A stretch of DNA of 33,142 bases, taken from assembly GCA_910587925.1 (NCBI GenBank), contig CAJUOC010000030.1, positions 1-33,142 on the forward strand, given 5' to 3'. This document shows, one piece after another, positions 24,478 through 33,084 of this stretch (within the stretch, counting starts at the first letter, position 1; each line of letters begins with the position of its first letter). The translations under genes and the position numbers were made by a program. The notes beneath the pieces were generated by a model. That model did no database searches and was not told where the DNA came from. It saw nothing but the letters and a program-made list of their open reading frames with translations. This DNA comes from an uncultured Muribaculaceae bacterium. Its GTDB lineage: Bacteria > Bacteroidota > Bacteroidia > Bacteroidales > Muribaculaceae.

Positions 24478-26296
24478 TTTCAGATGGTTTTGCGAGGCCG
24501 TCGATTATCAATTTCGCTTTGGCGCGTCCCACCACGGCCTCAATCTCCTCGCGGGACGCCTCGCGCAGTCGCTTCACGCTTTTAAATACCTGTAACAGAG
24601 CGGTTTTAGTCTTTTCTCCGACGCCTTTTATACTGTCGAGCTCGCTCACCACAGCCGCCTTGCTGCGGCGGTTGCGGTGATGTGTGATACCGAAGCGGTG
24701 GGCCTCGTCGCGCAGATGCTGCACCACACGCAGGCTCTCGCTGTTTTTGTCGATATAGAGCGGCACGGAGTCGCCCGGGAAATAGATTTCCTCAAGGCGC
24801 TTGGCGATGCCCACCACGGCGATGGTGCCGCGCAGGCCGATGGCATCGAGAGCCTCGACGGCCGCGCTGAGCTGGCCCTTGCCGCCGTCGACCACGATAA
24901 GCTGTGGCAGCTCCTCGCCCTCTTCCATCAGGCGGGTGTAGCGGCGGGTGAGCACCTCGCGCATCGAGGCAAAGTCGTCGGGGCCCTCGACGGTCTTGAT
25001 GTTGAAGTGGCGGTAATCTTTCTTCGACGGGCGGCCGTCGCGGAATACGACACACGACGCCACGGGATTTGTGCCCTGGATATTTGAGTTGTCAAAGCAC
25101 TCGATGTGGCGGGGCAGCTCACTGAGCCGGAAATCGGCCTTCATACGCTCGAGCAGACGCTCCGTGCGCTCGGCCGGGTCGTGGCGGGCCATGTGCTTGA
25201 GATCGTCGATGCGGCTCTGGCGGGCATTGCGCAGCGACACGTCGAGCAGCTTGGCTTTGTCGCCGCGCCGCGGGATGGTGAAGGATACCCGGGGCATCTC
25301 GGCATCGGGGGCAAAGGGGACCACCACCTCGTCGTACTCCACGCCGAGACTCTCGTGTATCTCGGCCATGGCATAGGCGAGCATCCGCGCGCCCGACTCG
25401 TCGAGGCTGCGCTTGTAGCGCAGGGTGACGCTGCGCACCACCGCGCCGCGCCTCACGTGCATATAATTTATGTATACGTCGCGCTCGCCCTCGCGGTCGT
25501 CGACGGCAAAGACGTCGACATCGCCGATGGTCTGGCTCACGATCACCGAGCGCGCGCGGTAGCCCTCGAGCAGGCGGTAGCGCTCCTTGAGCACCTGCGC
25601 CTCCTCAAAGCGGAGGTCGGCGGCCAGGCGGCCCATCTCGTCGCGCAGATACTCCATGAGCTCGCCGGTCTCGCCGCGCAGGATGCGCTTTATCTGCTCG
25701 ATGTGGCGGCCGTAGTCTTCGGGTGAAATCAACCCGGTGCAGCAGCCGCGGCATCGCTTCATATGGTATTGCAGACACAGGCGGCCGGTGCCGCGGCGCA
25801 GTGTGTCGGGAGTGATGGGCACCCGGCACGTGCGCACCGGGTACAGCTCCGAGATAAGCTCGAGCACCGTGCGCGCCACGGCGGTATTGGTATAGGGGCC
25901 GTAGTATTTCGAGCCGTCCTTGATATGCTGGCGGGTGAGAAACACACGCGGATACAGCTCGCCCGTGACCACAATCCACGGATACGACTTGTCGTCTTTG
26001 AGGAGTACATTGTAGCGGGGCTTGTACTCCTTTATCATCGAGTTTTCGAGATTGAGGGCGTCTTGCTCTGTGGGCACCACGATGTATCGCATGTCGGCGA
26101 TGGCCCGCACGAGCAGATTGGTGCGCAGCACGTCGTGGGTTCGGTTGAAGTACGACGACACCCGCCGCTTGAGGTTCTTGGCCTTGCCGACATAAATCAC
26201 CGTACCCCCGGCGTCGAGATACATGTACACGCCGGGGGTATCGGGCAAGAAGGAAATCTTCTCGCGGAGCTCTTCGGAAATCTGATGCTTCGGCAC
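24449..26296 (-). CDS. uvrC: UvrABC system protein C, excision nuclease subunit
   Basis: 615 residues, normal for UvrC. It makes the dual incisions around bulky DNA lesions bound by UvrA-UvrB. Order: GIY-YIG nuclease (GVYMYLDAGGTVIYVGKAKNLKRRVSSYF, about 21-49); the Cys-containing segment RLCLQYHMKRCRGCCTGLIS; the UvrB-binding UVR region (GRLAADLRFEEAQVLKERY, near 210-230); the RNase-H-like 5' nuclease part (HIECFDNSNIQGTNPVASCVVF; IVVDGGKGQLSAA); and helix-hairpin-helix motifs at the end (LDSIKGVGEKTKTALLQVF). The start is GTG (complement of 26294-26296), only 4 bp after the apt stop; no ATG lies close by. The end overlaps dtd. Confidence 0.97.
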   Translation of the reverse strand: MPKHQISEELREKISFLPDTPGVYMYLDAGGTVIYVGKAKNLKRRVSSYFNRTHDVLRTNLLVRAIADMRYIVVPTEQDALNLENSMIKEYKPRYNVLLKDDKSYPWIVVTGELYPRVFLTRQHIKDGSKYYGPYTNTAVARTVLELISELYPVRTCRVPITPDTLRRGTGRLCLQYHMKRCRGCCTGLISPEDYGRHIEQIKRILRGETGELMEYLRDEMGRLAADLRFEEAQVLKERYRLLEGYRARSVIVSQTIGDVDVFAVDDREGERDVYINYMHVRRGAVVRSVTLRYKRSLDESGARMLAYAMAEIHESLGVEYDEVVVPFAPDAEMPRVSFTIPRRGDKAKLLDVSLRNARQSRIDDLKHMARHDPAERTERLLERMKADFRLSELPRHIECFDNSNIQGTNPVASCVVFRDGRPSKKDYRHFNIKTVEGPDDFASMREVLTRRYTRLMEEGEELPQLIVVDGGKGQLSAAVEALDAIGLRGTIAVVGIAKRLEEIYFPGDSVPLYIDKNSESLRVVQHLRDEAHRFGITHHRNRRSKAAVVSELDSIKGVGEKTKTALLQVFKSVKRLREASREEIEAVVGRAKAKLIIDGLAKPSENEDSNTTGE

Positions 26297-26300
26297 CCTA

Positions 26301-26819
26301 TCAGTAGGTGATGAGGCTGGTCACGTCGACGTCGGCGGGCAGATTGGCGCGGCCGCCGAGCGACTCCAGCTCGATGATGAAGTTGATGTAGATTTTCTTT
26401 GGATTCATGCTCTTGACCAGATTGTATGCGGCAGCCATGGTACCGCCGGTGGCGAGCACGTCGTCGTGTATCACCACGATGTCGTCGGGGCCGATGGCAT
26501 CGCTGTGCATCTCGATGGTGTCGGTGCCATACTCCTTGTCGTAGGTCATGCGCACGACATCGGCGGGCAGTTTGCCGGGCTTGCGCGCGGGCACAAATCC
26601 TGCGCCCAGCTCAAAGGCGAGTATCGAGCCGCCGATGAAGCCGCGGCTCTCGATGCCGACCACCTTGGTGACACCTTTGTCGCGGTAGAGCTGCGAGAGG
26701 TCCCAGCCGATGATGTGGAGCGCGCGGGGGTCCTTGAAAGCCGTGGTGAGGTCTTTGAATACGATACCCTTGGAGGGAAAGTCGAGCACGTCGCGGATTT
26801 TAGATTTGATGTATTCCAT
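26301..26819 (-). CDS. apt: Adenine phosphoribosyltransferase
   Basis: 172 residues, the usual Apt length. It makes AMP from adenine and PRPP in purine salvage. The N-terminus FPSKGIVFKDLT and the adenine-site region VGIESRGFIGG (about 54-64) are typical, and the PRPP loop is VVIHDDVLATGGT at 115-127. It lies between mnmG and uvrC on the same strand, 60 bp after mnmG with the parS site in that gap, and 4 bp before the uvrC GTG. No clear -7 box precedes it, so read-through from mnmG is the simplest view. Confidence 0.96.
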   Translation of the reverse strand: MEYIKSKIRDVLDFPSKGIVFKDLTTAFKDPRALHIIGWDLSQLYRDKGVTKVVGIESRGFIGGSILAFELGAGFVPARKPGKLPADVVRMTYDKEYGTDTIEMHSDAIGPDDIVVIHDDVLATGGTMAAAYNLVKSMNPKKIYINFIIELESLGGRANLPADVDVTSLITY

Positions 26820-26860
26820 ATGATTTAAGTATTTGATTTCTTTTCGTTTGAGGGGATATT

Positions 26861-26876
26861 TGTTCCACGTGGAACA
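26861..26876. promoter_or_regulatory. parS: parS: ParB-binding chromosome segregation site
   Basis: TGTTCCACGTGGAACA is a perfect 16-bp palindrome matching the parS form tGTTnCACGTGnAACa. It lies between the mnmG stop (26880) and the apt start (26819). parS sites cluster near the replication origin and are loaded by ParB-CTP; mnmG (gidA) is a classic origin neighbour in many bacteria. It is the only such site I found in the window. Overlapping short frames that read LFHVEQ are a by-product of the palindrome. Confidence 0.9.
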
Positions 26877-26879
26877 AAG

Positions 26880-28757
26880 TCATCTGCCGAGTAACAGCAG
26901 CAGTATCTGTACGTCGGCGGGCGAGACGCCGGGGATGCGCGAGGCGTGTCCGATGGTCGACGGGCGCTGCGCGTCGAGCTTCTGGCGTGCCTCGGTGCTG
27001 AGCGCCTTTATCGAGCTGTAGTCGATGTCGGCGGGCAGCGCCAGGCGGTCGAGCCGACGCTGCTTGTCGGCGACATCTCTTTCACGCTCGATATATCCGG
27101 CGTATTTTATGAGTATCTCCGCGCTCTCGATTATCTCGTCGCGGCGCTCGGCGGACATACCATCCATGTATGCCGCAAGTGCGGGCAGGGCCGTGGCGAG
27201 CGAGGCCACGCTCAGCTGCGGGCGGGTAATGAGGTCGGCCAGGCGCACGCTCTGCGACAGCGGCGTGGTGCCGGCGGCGGCAAGGAGCTCCGCGACCTCG
27301 GCCGGGCGCACCGTGAGCGAGCGGGCAAAGTCGATAAATGCGTCGCGGGCCTCGCGCTTTTGCTCGGCGAGGCGGTAGCGGCGCTCGTCGGCGAGTCCGA
27401 TGCGGTATGCAAGCGGTGTGAGGCGCATATCGGCGTCGTCCTGGCGCAGCAGTATGCGGTACTCGGCGCGGCTCGTAAACATGCGGTACGGCTCGTCGAC
27501 ACCCTTTGTGACCAGGTCGTCGATGAGCACGCCGATATATGCCTCGTCGCGGCCAAGGGTAAGCGGCTCGCGCCCCTGCACGGCGAGGGCGGCGTTGGCG
27601 CCTGCCACGAGCCCCTGGCCCGCGGCCTCCTCGTAGCCCGTGGTGCCATTGACCTGGCCGGCCATATACAGACCGCCCACGACGCGGCTCTCGAGCGTAT
27701 GCCGGAGCTGCGTGGGGTCGAAGAAGTCATACTCGATGGCATAGCCCGGGCGGTAGATTTGCACATCGCGCAGCGCGGGGATAGTCTGCATGGCCTCTAT
27801 CTGCACCATCATGGGCAGCGATGAGGAGAAGCCGTTGAGATAAAACTCCTGCGTATCGGCGCCCTCAGGCTCCAGGAAGAGCTGATGCTCTGTCTTGTCG
27901 GCAAAGGTCACTATCTTTGTCTCGATCGACGGGCAGTAGCGGGGGCCTATGCTTTGTATCTGGCCATTGTAGAGCGGCGAGTCGGGCAGTCCGCGACGGA
28001 GCACCTCGTGGGTCGCCTCGGAGGTATGTATCACATAGCAGTCGCGCTGCGGCAGCTCGCGCACGACCTCGGGCAGATATGAGAATTTGTGGAAATCGTC
28101 GTCGCCGCCCTGTGCCGCGGTCAGCTCCCAGTGCACGCTGCGGCCGTCGATACGCACCGGGGTGCCGGTCTTCATGCGCGCTGTGCGCAGGCCCAGCGAT
28201 GCGAGCTGCCCGGTGAGACCGTGCACGGCCGGCTCAGACACGCGGCCGCCCTCGACCATGGTGCGGCCGATATGCATCAGGCCGTTGAGAAACGTGCCTG
28301 CCGTGATGACTACAGCAGGCGCGCGGAACTCCGCACCCTCGGCTGTCGCCACGCCGTACACGCGGCCATCTGCCACGAGCAGGCGATCCACACAGCCCTG
28401 CCACATGTGCAGGCCTGGCGTATTCTCGAGTATATGGCGCCACATGGCCGAGAATCGGGCACGGTCGCTCTGCGCGCGCGGGCTCCACATGGCGGGGCCT
28501 TTGGAGCGGTTGAGCATTCGGAACTGTATGGCCGTGCAGTCGGTGATAATGCCCGTATAGCCGCCCAAGGCATCGATTTCGCGCACTATCTGCCCCTTGG
28601 CGATGCCGCCGATGGCAGGATTGCAGCTCATCTGGGCAATCTTGTGCATGTCGAGAGTCACGAGCAGAGTCTGCGCGCCAAGGCGCGCGGCAGCGGCGGC
28701 AGCCTCGCATCCGGCGTGGCCGGCGCCGACAACTATCACATCGTATTCAAATCTCAT
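26880..28757 (-). CDS. mnmG: tRNA uridine-5-carboxymethylaminomethyl modification enzyme MnmG (GidA)
   Basis: 625 residues, the normal MnmG length. With MnmE it uses FAD, methylene-tetrahydrofolate and glycine or ammonium to modify U34 of certain tRNAs. The FAD motif is VIVVGAGHAGCEAA with GAGHAG at 11-16. Other family marks are SCNPAIGGIAKGQIVREIDALGG, RMLNRSKGPAMWSPRAQSDR, GTFLNGLMHIG and LMVAGQVNGTTGYEEAA-like (LYMAGQVNGTTGYEEAAGQG). The start MRFEYDV at 28757 overlaps the end of ybeY by 11 bp; the longer frame from 28781 is not needed. The protein ends at VQILLLLLGR with stop at 26880-26882, just before parS. Confidence 0.97.
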   Translation of the reverse strand: MRFEYDVIVVGAGHAGCEAAAAAARLGAQTLLVTLDMHKIAQMSCNPAIGGIAKGQIVREIDALGGYTGIITDCTAIQFRMLNRSKGPAMWSPRAQSDRARFSAMWRHILENTPGLHMWQGCVDRLLVADGRVYGVATAEGAEFRAPAVVITAGTFLNGLMHIGRTMVEGGRVSEPAVHGLTGQLASLGLRTARMKTGTPVRIDGRSVHWELTAAQGGDDDFHKFSYLPEVVRELPQRDCYVIHTSEATHEVLRRGLPDSPLYNGQIQSIGPRYCPSIETKIVTFADKTEHQLFLEPEGADTQEFYLNGFSSSLPMMVQIEAMQTIPALRDVQIYRPGYAIEYDFFDPTQLRHTLESRVVGGLYMAGQVNGTTGYEEAAGQGLVAGANAALAVQGREPLTLGRDEAYIGVLIDDLVTKGVDEPYRMFTSRAEYRILLRQDDADMRLTPLAYRIGLADERRYRLAEQKREARDAFIDFARSLTVRPAEVAELLAAAGTTPLSQSVRLADLITRPQLSVASLATALPALAAYMDGMSAERRDEIIESAEILIKYAGYIERERDVADKQRRLDRLALPADIDYSSIKALSTEARQKLDAQRPSTIGHASRIPGVSPADVQILLLLLGR

Positions 28758-29181
28758 GGTCGCGGAGCATGTTGAGGGCACGGTCTTCGGCAGCTTCCAT
28801 TATCTCGCGCTCGCCGGGGCCCTTGTCGTTGATGCCGCACAGATGCAGCACACCGTGGATTATCACGCGCAGCAGCTCATCGTCGTAAGCGGCGCCCACG
28901 GCCTCGGCATTGCTGCGCACCGTATCGAGCGATATGTACATATCGCCGCTGACCACACGGCCGTGGGTGTAGTCAAAGGTAATGATGTCGGTATAGTAGT
29001 CGTGAGAGAGAAACTGTCTGTTGACCTCGATGATGCGCTCGTCGTCGCAAAAGATATATGTCAACTCTCCGGCGCGGCGACCGTGGTCGGCGGCTACGCG
29101 CTGTATCCAATCCTGTAGACGGCAAAAATCAAGCCGGGGCATCTCGCAGCCCTCGGCCATCCACTGAAAGGTGTTTAACAT
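28747..29181 (-). CDS. ybeY: Endoribonuclease YbeY, rRNA maturation factor
   Basis: 144 residues, like Bacteroidales YbeY proteins. It is a metal-dependent single-strand RNase involved in 16S rRNA 3'-end maturation and ribosome quality control. Marks: ELTYIFCDDERIIEVNRQFL, HDYYTDIITFDY and the zinc motif HGVLHLCGINDKGPGERE with H109 and H113. The third ligand, His in many proteobacterial HxxxHxxGyDH motifs, reads D-K here, a variant I associate with Bacteroidota. It is the first gene of the cluster and has a good promoter 19 bp upstream. Its stop overlaps the mnmG start. Confidence 0.95.
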   Translation of the reverse strand: MLNTFQWMAEGCEMPRLDFCRLQDWIQRVAADHGRRAGELTYIFCDDERIIEVNRQFLSHDYYTDIITFDYTHGRVVSGDMYISLDTVRSNAEAVGAAYDDELLRVIIHGVLHLCGINDKGPGEREIMEAAEDRALNMLRDHEI

Positions 29182-29199
29182 CGTTCCTTAGTTAGGGTA

Positions 29200-29230
29200 C
29201 AAAGATATAAAAAAGCGCAGACAATTGCAA
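29200..29230 (-). promoter_or_regulatory. Promoter of the ybeY-mnmG-apt-uvrC-dtd cluster
   Basis: On the minus strand TTG (complement of 29228-29230), a 20-bp spacer and TATCTTTG (complement of 29200-29207) match the Bacteroidota consensus. The predicted start near 29194 gives a very short leader of about 13 nt before the ybeY ATG at 29181. Confidence 0.8.
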
Positions 29231-29561
29231 GGCCGCGTAATTTAACATACCTTAACATTGCAACTCAGAATCGGTCGCTGCGCTGAACACCAAAATTGAG
29301 TTTACCACGCTGTGCTTATGCGACTTACAAACAAATACAATTGAAATCCCGGCGAAAATCGTCGACACCTGCACGGCTATACGCGAAAATCGGCGCAATT
29401 TCTCGCTTAATGACCGGGGGACCGGATGCGAAAAGAACAGCATTTGTTAATATATGTTATCAACTGTAGAAATAGCCTCAATTTGTATATATTTGTGAAA
29501 TTCCGGATTTATCAAAGCCGACGCGACTGTCGGCAAGTACGCAACACATAATACTATTGAC
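29231..29561. other. AT-richer intergenic region upstream of the T9SS cargo gene
   Basis: This 330-bp stretch between two divergent genes holds the downstream gene's promoter at 29488-29495 and otherwise nothing I can name. A 63-codon minus-strand frame (29252-29443) has no family resemblance, and no -7 box is apparent for it. The base composition is visibly lower in G+C than the neighbouring genes. Confidence 0.5.
29488..29495 (+). promoter_or_regulatory. -7 box for the T9SS cargo gene
   Basis: TATATTTG at 29488-29495 matches TAnnTTTG; CTG at 29464-29466 with a 21-bp spacer is a poor -33. The expected start near 29502 gives a leader of about 60 nt. Confidence 0.6.
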
Positions 29562-32500
29562 ATGAGAAAACTGTTTACCTTGCTCGCACTGGCGGCTGCG
29601 TTATCGCCGGCAGTATCCGCTCAGACAAGCGTAACGGCCGCCGAGTCGTATCCAGGCATCAAGATGATGATGTCTGACCGACCGCTGCGCGACTCAGCTC
29701 CTCTCCGCTCTCCGGCCAAGGCCGCACCCGAGGGCGCCAAAGAAATCCCATTCAGCGAGACTCTCGGCAAAGCCACGTCTTCAAATCCCTACAGCTTCAC
29801 CACTATCGACGCCAACGGCGACGGCCGCGGATGGAACTCCACCACCCACTCGGGCAGCTACAGCGCATGTATGGGCCCCAACACCGACGCCCTCCAACTC
29901 GCCGACGACTGGCTCGTGACACCTCCCCTGCACCTGCTGGCGGGTAAAGAATATGAGATGTCGGTAAGCCTCTGCGGCTCGTCCACCGCTACCAAGACTG
30001 CCGACTTTGCCATCTACATGGGCACCGAGCCCACCGCAGCTGCGCTGACGACCGAGCTGGTCGCCAAGAAAACCTACCAGGGCAAGACTTATGCGGTCGT
30101 CACCAAGACGCTGCAGGTCGAGGCCGACGGCTACTACTACATCGGCATCCACTGCACCACCGACAAAGCCGTCAATACCATCAGCCGCGCCAAAGACTTC
30201 TCCATCGCCGAGCACAAGGCACCGGTCGACGCCCCTGCCGCCGGCACAATCACCTACTCCGTAGCCGAGCCGCTGACCGATATGAAAGTCGAGGTAAGCT
30301 ACACCGCCCCGACCACGGCCCAATCGGGAGCCGCGCTCACCGCAATCTCAAAAGTTGAAATCGTCAACTGGGTGTACCCCGACCGTAAACACACAATCGA
30401 CAACCCCGAGCCGGGCAAGACCTACAAGGCGACGCTCGACCTGCTGGCCGGCCCCAACAACCGTATCCGCGCCACCGCTTACGTCGACGACACGGCGGGG
30501 ACCATGGCCGAGACAAAGAGCTTCTACGCCGGGCCAGACACTCCCGAGCGCCCCACCGGCATCAAGGCCACCCTCAGCGACGATTACCGCTCGGTGACAC
30601 TCACGTGGGACCCGGTACCCGCCGTGGGTGAGAACGGCGGCTACGTAGACCCCGCCGCGGTGAAATACTATGTCTTCGACGCCTTCGGCTCATACACCGA
30701 CCCTGCCATCATCGAAGACGCAAAGTCGCCATGCGTGATAGAAATCGAGTCAGCCGACCGCATCCAGGACTTCCTGGCTTATCAGGTGACGGCCGGCAAC
30801 GATGTCGGTTACTCTCTGGAAGGTGTGTCAAACGTGGTGGTATCCGGCCCCGCCGACACCCTCCCCTGGCACGAGAGCTTCTCGCAGTGCTACTACGGCC
30901 AGGCATGGATGCAAGACCTCATGGGCCGCGGCAACGTCAACACCGGCCTGTGGTACGACAACGAGCTGCAGACAAACACCGACGCCCCCGACGGCACTGA
31001 GCCGGAGTACATGCACCCTCACGACCTCGACGACGGATTCATGCTCCTGTTGCCGTATGCCAAAGACGACTGCTTCGGCATCAATTCGGTCAAGATTGAC
31101 ATCAGCGCCGCGGCACACCCGGTATTTGAATTCTTCTACCAGGGACAGGGCAGCCGGCTTGAGGCACTGGTGGCGCGCGAGGATGGCGACATGACCACCG
31201 CCGAGACCATCGACCTGCGACAGTCGCCCACCACCGGCTGGACGCGCTGCCGCGTAGACCTCACGCCCTACAAAGACGCGCGATACGTGCGTGTGGGCGT
31301 ACGCATGACAGCCATCCACAACGACGACAGCCACACCTGGAGCGTGCCGCTCGACAACCTGCGCGTGATAGACCTGGCCGACGTCGACTTCCGCATAGCC
31401 CTGGCCACACTCGAAAATCCCGTAGCCGGCAAAGAAAACAAGGTATACTTCAGCATCGAGAATATGGGCACCGCCGCCGGCGGCGACGCTACAGTATCGC
31501 TCTGCGACGGCGACCGCGTGCTCGCCTCGGCCGCCATGCCCGCCGTGGGCGCCGGTGAGGTGCGCGCCGCCACGACTGCATTTACGCCGTCGGTGCTCGA
31601 CACGGAGCCGTATGAGATATACATACGCATCTCGGCCGAGGCCGACCGCAATACGGCCAACAATACCGCCGGCCCGCAAAGCGTCGATGTGGAGCAGTCG
31701 CGCCTGCCCGCGCCGGAAGCGCTTGCCGCCGACAAGCCCGGCGACAACCTCGTGGCGCTCACCTGGGCCGAGCCCGACTACAGCCCGATGACCGAGACGC
31801 CGACCGTCACCGAGGGCTTCGACTCTCCCGACATGCCTGCATTCGCCGCCGTCACATGGGGCGAGTGGCGCTTTGACGACCTCGACGGCCTCGCGCCTTA
31901 CAAGCTCTTCGACGACACTGCCAATCCTTACAAGGGCATGCGCATCGGCTTCCAGGTATACGACTACAAGAAAGCCGGCATCCCCGAGGAACAGTATGCC
32001 GACGCCATGCCCCACTCGGGCGACCGCATGCTCATCGCTCCCAGCGGCCAGGGCCGCAACAGCAACTGGATCATCTCTCCCCGCCTCTGCGGCGAGGCAC
32101 AGACCATCCGTTTCTGGGCCAAGAGCTTCACCGTCGCATTCCCCGAGTCGTTTACGGTACGCTATTCGACGGGCGACAACAAGACCTCGTCGTTTACCCA
32201 CACCGTCGAGGTCGGAGGCTACCCGGCCGACGGCACTATCCCCGAGGTCTGGACAGAATATACCGCCGACCTCCCCGCCGGCGCCGAGTACTTTGCCATC
32301 GAGCACGACAGCAACGACAGCTGGGGGCTCTTTATCGACGACATCACCTACACAGCCGCAGCAGCCTATCCGGCCGACCTCGCCCTCACAGGCTACAACG
32401 TATGGCGCGACGGCGAGCTGCTGCAACACGCCACCGCAGCCGCCCACACCGACGCTCCCGGCGCCGACGGCACCTACAGCTACCGCGTGAGCGCATGCTA

Positions 32501-32774
32501 CAACTACGGCGAGAGCGCCGCGGCCGCACCTGTCACCACCGACTTCACCTACGACAGCCTCGCCGATGCGACCGCGTGCGCCGCCACTGTCACCGCAGCC
32601 GACGGATACATCAACGTCGACGGTGCAGCAGGCCGGTCAGTCGCCATCGTGACAGCCGACGGACGCACCCTCTACAGCGGTACAGCCGCCACACAGCTGC
32701 GTGTGGCCGCCGCCCCCGGCATCTACCTCGTGCGCATCGACAGCACGGCCACAAAGGCCATCCTGCGCCGCTGA
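29562..32774 (+). CDS. Large secreted multi-domain protein with type IX secretion C-terminal signal
   Basis: 1070 residues. A signal peptide (MRKLFTLLALAAALSPAVSAQ) leads to the periplasm. The last ~55 residues (SVAIVTADGRTLYSG ... APGIYLVRIDSTATKAILRR) form a type A T9SS C-terminal domain, so the protein should cross the outer membrane and be released or anchored to the surface. In between I see jellyroll-like choice-of-anchor J / cleaved-adhesin type modules (about 60-220, 434-605 and 748-933; e.g. DDWLVTPPLHLLAGKEYEMSV, NWIISPRLCGEAQTIRFWAKS, SWGLFIDDITYTAA), fibronectin III-like parts (about 325-430 and 940-1000; PERPTGIKATLSDD) and a CARDB-like part (about 607-710; NKVYFSIENMGTAAGGDATV). 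No protease or glycosidase active site is seen, so adhesion or glycan binding is the best guess. It is a single gene with its own promoter. Confidence 0.88.
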   Translation: MRKLFTLLALAAALSPAVSAQTSVTAAESYPGIKMMMSDRPLRDSAPLRSPAKAAPEGAKEIPFSETLGKATSSNPYSFTTIDANGDGRGWNSTTHSGSYSACMGPNTDALQLADDWLVTPPLHLLAGKEYEMSVSLCGSSTATKTADFAIYMGTEPTAAALTTELVAKKTYQGKTYAVVTKTLQVEADGYYYIGIHCTTDKAVNTISRAKDFSIAEHKAPVDAPAAGTITYSVAEPLTDMKVEVSYTAPTTAQSGAALTAISKVEIVNWVYPDRKHTIDNPEPGKTYKATLDLLAGPNNRIRATAYVDDTAGTMAETKSFYAGPDTPERPTGIKATLSDDYRSVTLTWDPVPAVGENGGYVDPAAVKYYVFDAFGSYTDPAIIEDAKSPCVIEIESADRIQDFLAYQVTAGNDVGYSLEGVSNVVVSGPADTLPWHESFSQCYYGQAWMQDLMGRGNVNTGLWYDNELQTNTDAPDGTEPEYMHPHDLDDGFMLLLPYAKDDCFGINSVKIDISAAAHPVFEFFYQGQGSRLEALVAREDGDMTTAETIDLRQSPTTGWTRCRVDLTPYKDARYVRVGVRMTAIHNDDSHTWSVPLDNLRVIDLADVDFRIALATLENPVAGKENKVYFSIENMGTAAGGDATVSLCDGDRVLASAAMPAVGAGEVRAATTAFTPSVLDTEPYEIYIRISAEADRNTANNTAGPQSVDVEQSRLPAPEALAADKPGDNLVALTWAEPDYSPMTETPTVTEGFDSPDMPAFAAVTWGEWRFDDLDGLAPYKLFDDTANPYKGMRIGFQVYDYKKAGIPEEQYADAMPHSGDRMLIAPSGQGRNSNWIISPRLCGEAQTIRFWAKSFTVAFPESFTVRYSTGDNKTSSFTHTVEVGGYPADGTIPEVWTEYTADLPAGAEYFAIEHDSNDSWGLFIDDITYTAAAAYPADLALTGYNVWRDGELLQHATAAAHTDAPGADGTYSYRVSACYNYGESAAAAPVTTDFTYDSLADATACAATVTAADGYINVDGAAGRSVAIVTADGRTLYSGTAATQLRVAAAPGIYLVRIDSTATKAILRR

Positions 32775-32791
32775 GCCGACATACAAGGCAA

Positions 32792-32806
32792 GCCTGCGTA
32801 GCAGGC
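32792..32806. repeat. Small perfect hairpin abutting the large palindrome
   Basis: GCCTGC (32792-32797), GTA loop, GCAGGC (32801-32806). It lies 18 bp after the T9SS gene stop and overlaps the first bases of the large inverted repeat, with which it could compete in folding. It might end the upstream transcript. Confidence 0.7.
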
Positions 32807-32987
32807 GACAGGCAGCAGGCACGTGCAAGGCGATAGCCGTAGCGCGTGATTGCAAGCCAAAGAATGCAAACGGAGCTGCGTAGCTGCGACACTTCAGAAG
32901 TGTCGAAGCTACGCAGCTCCGACGCGTGGTACGCATACGGTACACGCGCTACGGCTATCGCCTTGCACGTGCCTACTGCCTGTCGCC
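32804..32987. repeat. Large nested palindromic element (about 184 bp)
   Basis: Outer arms of 45 bp (32804-32848 and 32943-32987) are inverted copies with one mismatch. An inner hairpin at 32871-32921 has a perfect 15-bp stem (32871-32885 with 32907-32921), a 1-base bulge on each side, a perfect 8-bp stem (CGACACTT / AAGTGTCG) and a CAG loop. The two 21-22 bp spacers are not complementary. The element codes for nothing recognisable and sits between the T9SS gene and tRNA-Arg. It may be a non-autonomous mobile (MITE-like) element, an extragenic palindrome family, or a strong terminator. Confidence 0.9.
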
Positions 32988-33044
32988 CGCTCCACGGGCT
33001 TGGCCATTGCTCCTTAGCATGGCGTGGGTTTGAGGACACGCACT

Positions 33045-33075
33045 TTTGCCGTTTCGCTGCAAATTTGTATCTTTG
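33045..33075 (+). promoter_or_regulatory. Consensus promoter of tRNA-Arg
   Basis: TTTG at 33045-33048, a 19-bp spacer, and TATCTTTG at 33068-33075 match the Bacteroidota promoter fully. Transcription should start near 33082, only a few bases before the mature tRNA 5' end at 33085. Confidence 0.85.
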
Positions 33076-33084
33076 CAGCGAAAG

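Noticed and set aside
26833..27021. Short + strand frame reading LFHVEQ across the mnmG-apt gap
   Set aside because: LFHVEQ is simply the translation of the parS palindrome; the rest is antisense to mnmG.
29252..29443. 63-codon minus-strand frame in the gap before the T9SS gene
   Set aside because: No promoter, no family resemblance, and no supporting neighbour; it may be chance.
32820..32972. CACGTG words in the large palindrome as extra parS sites
   Set aside because: The flanks (GGCACGTGCA and TGCACGTGCC) do not match the GTTnCACGTGnAAC consensus.
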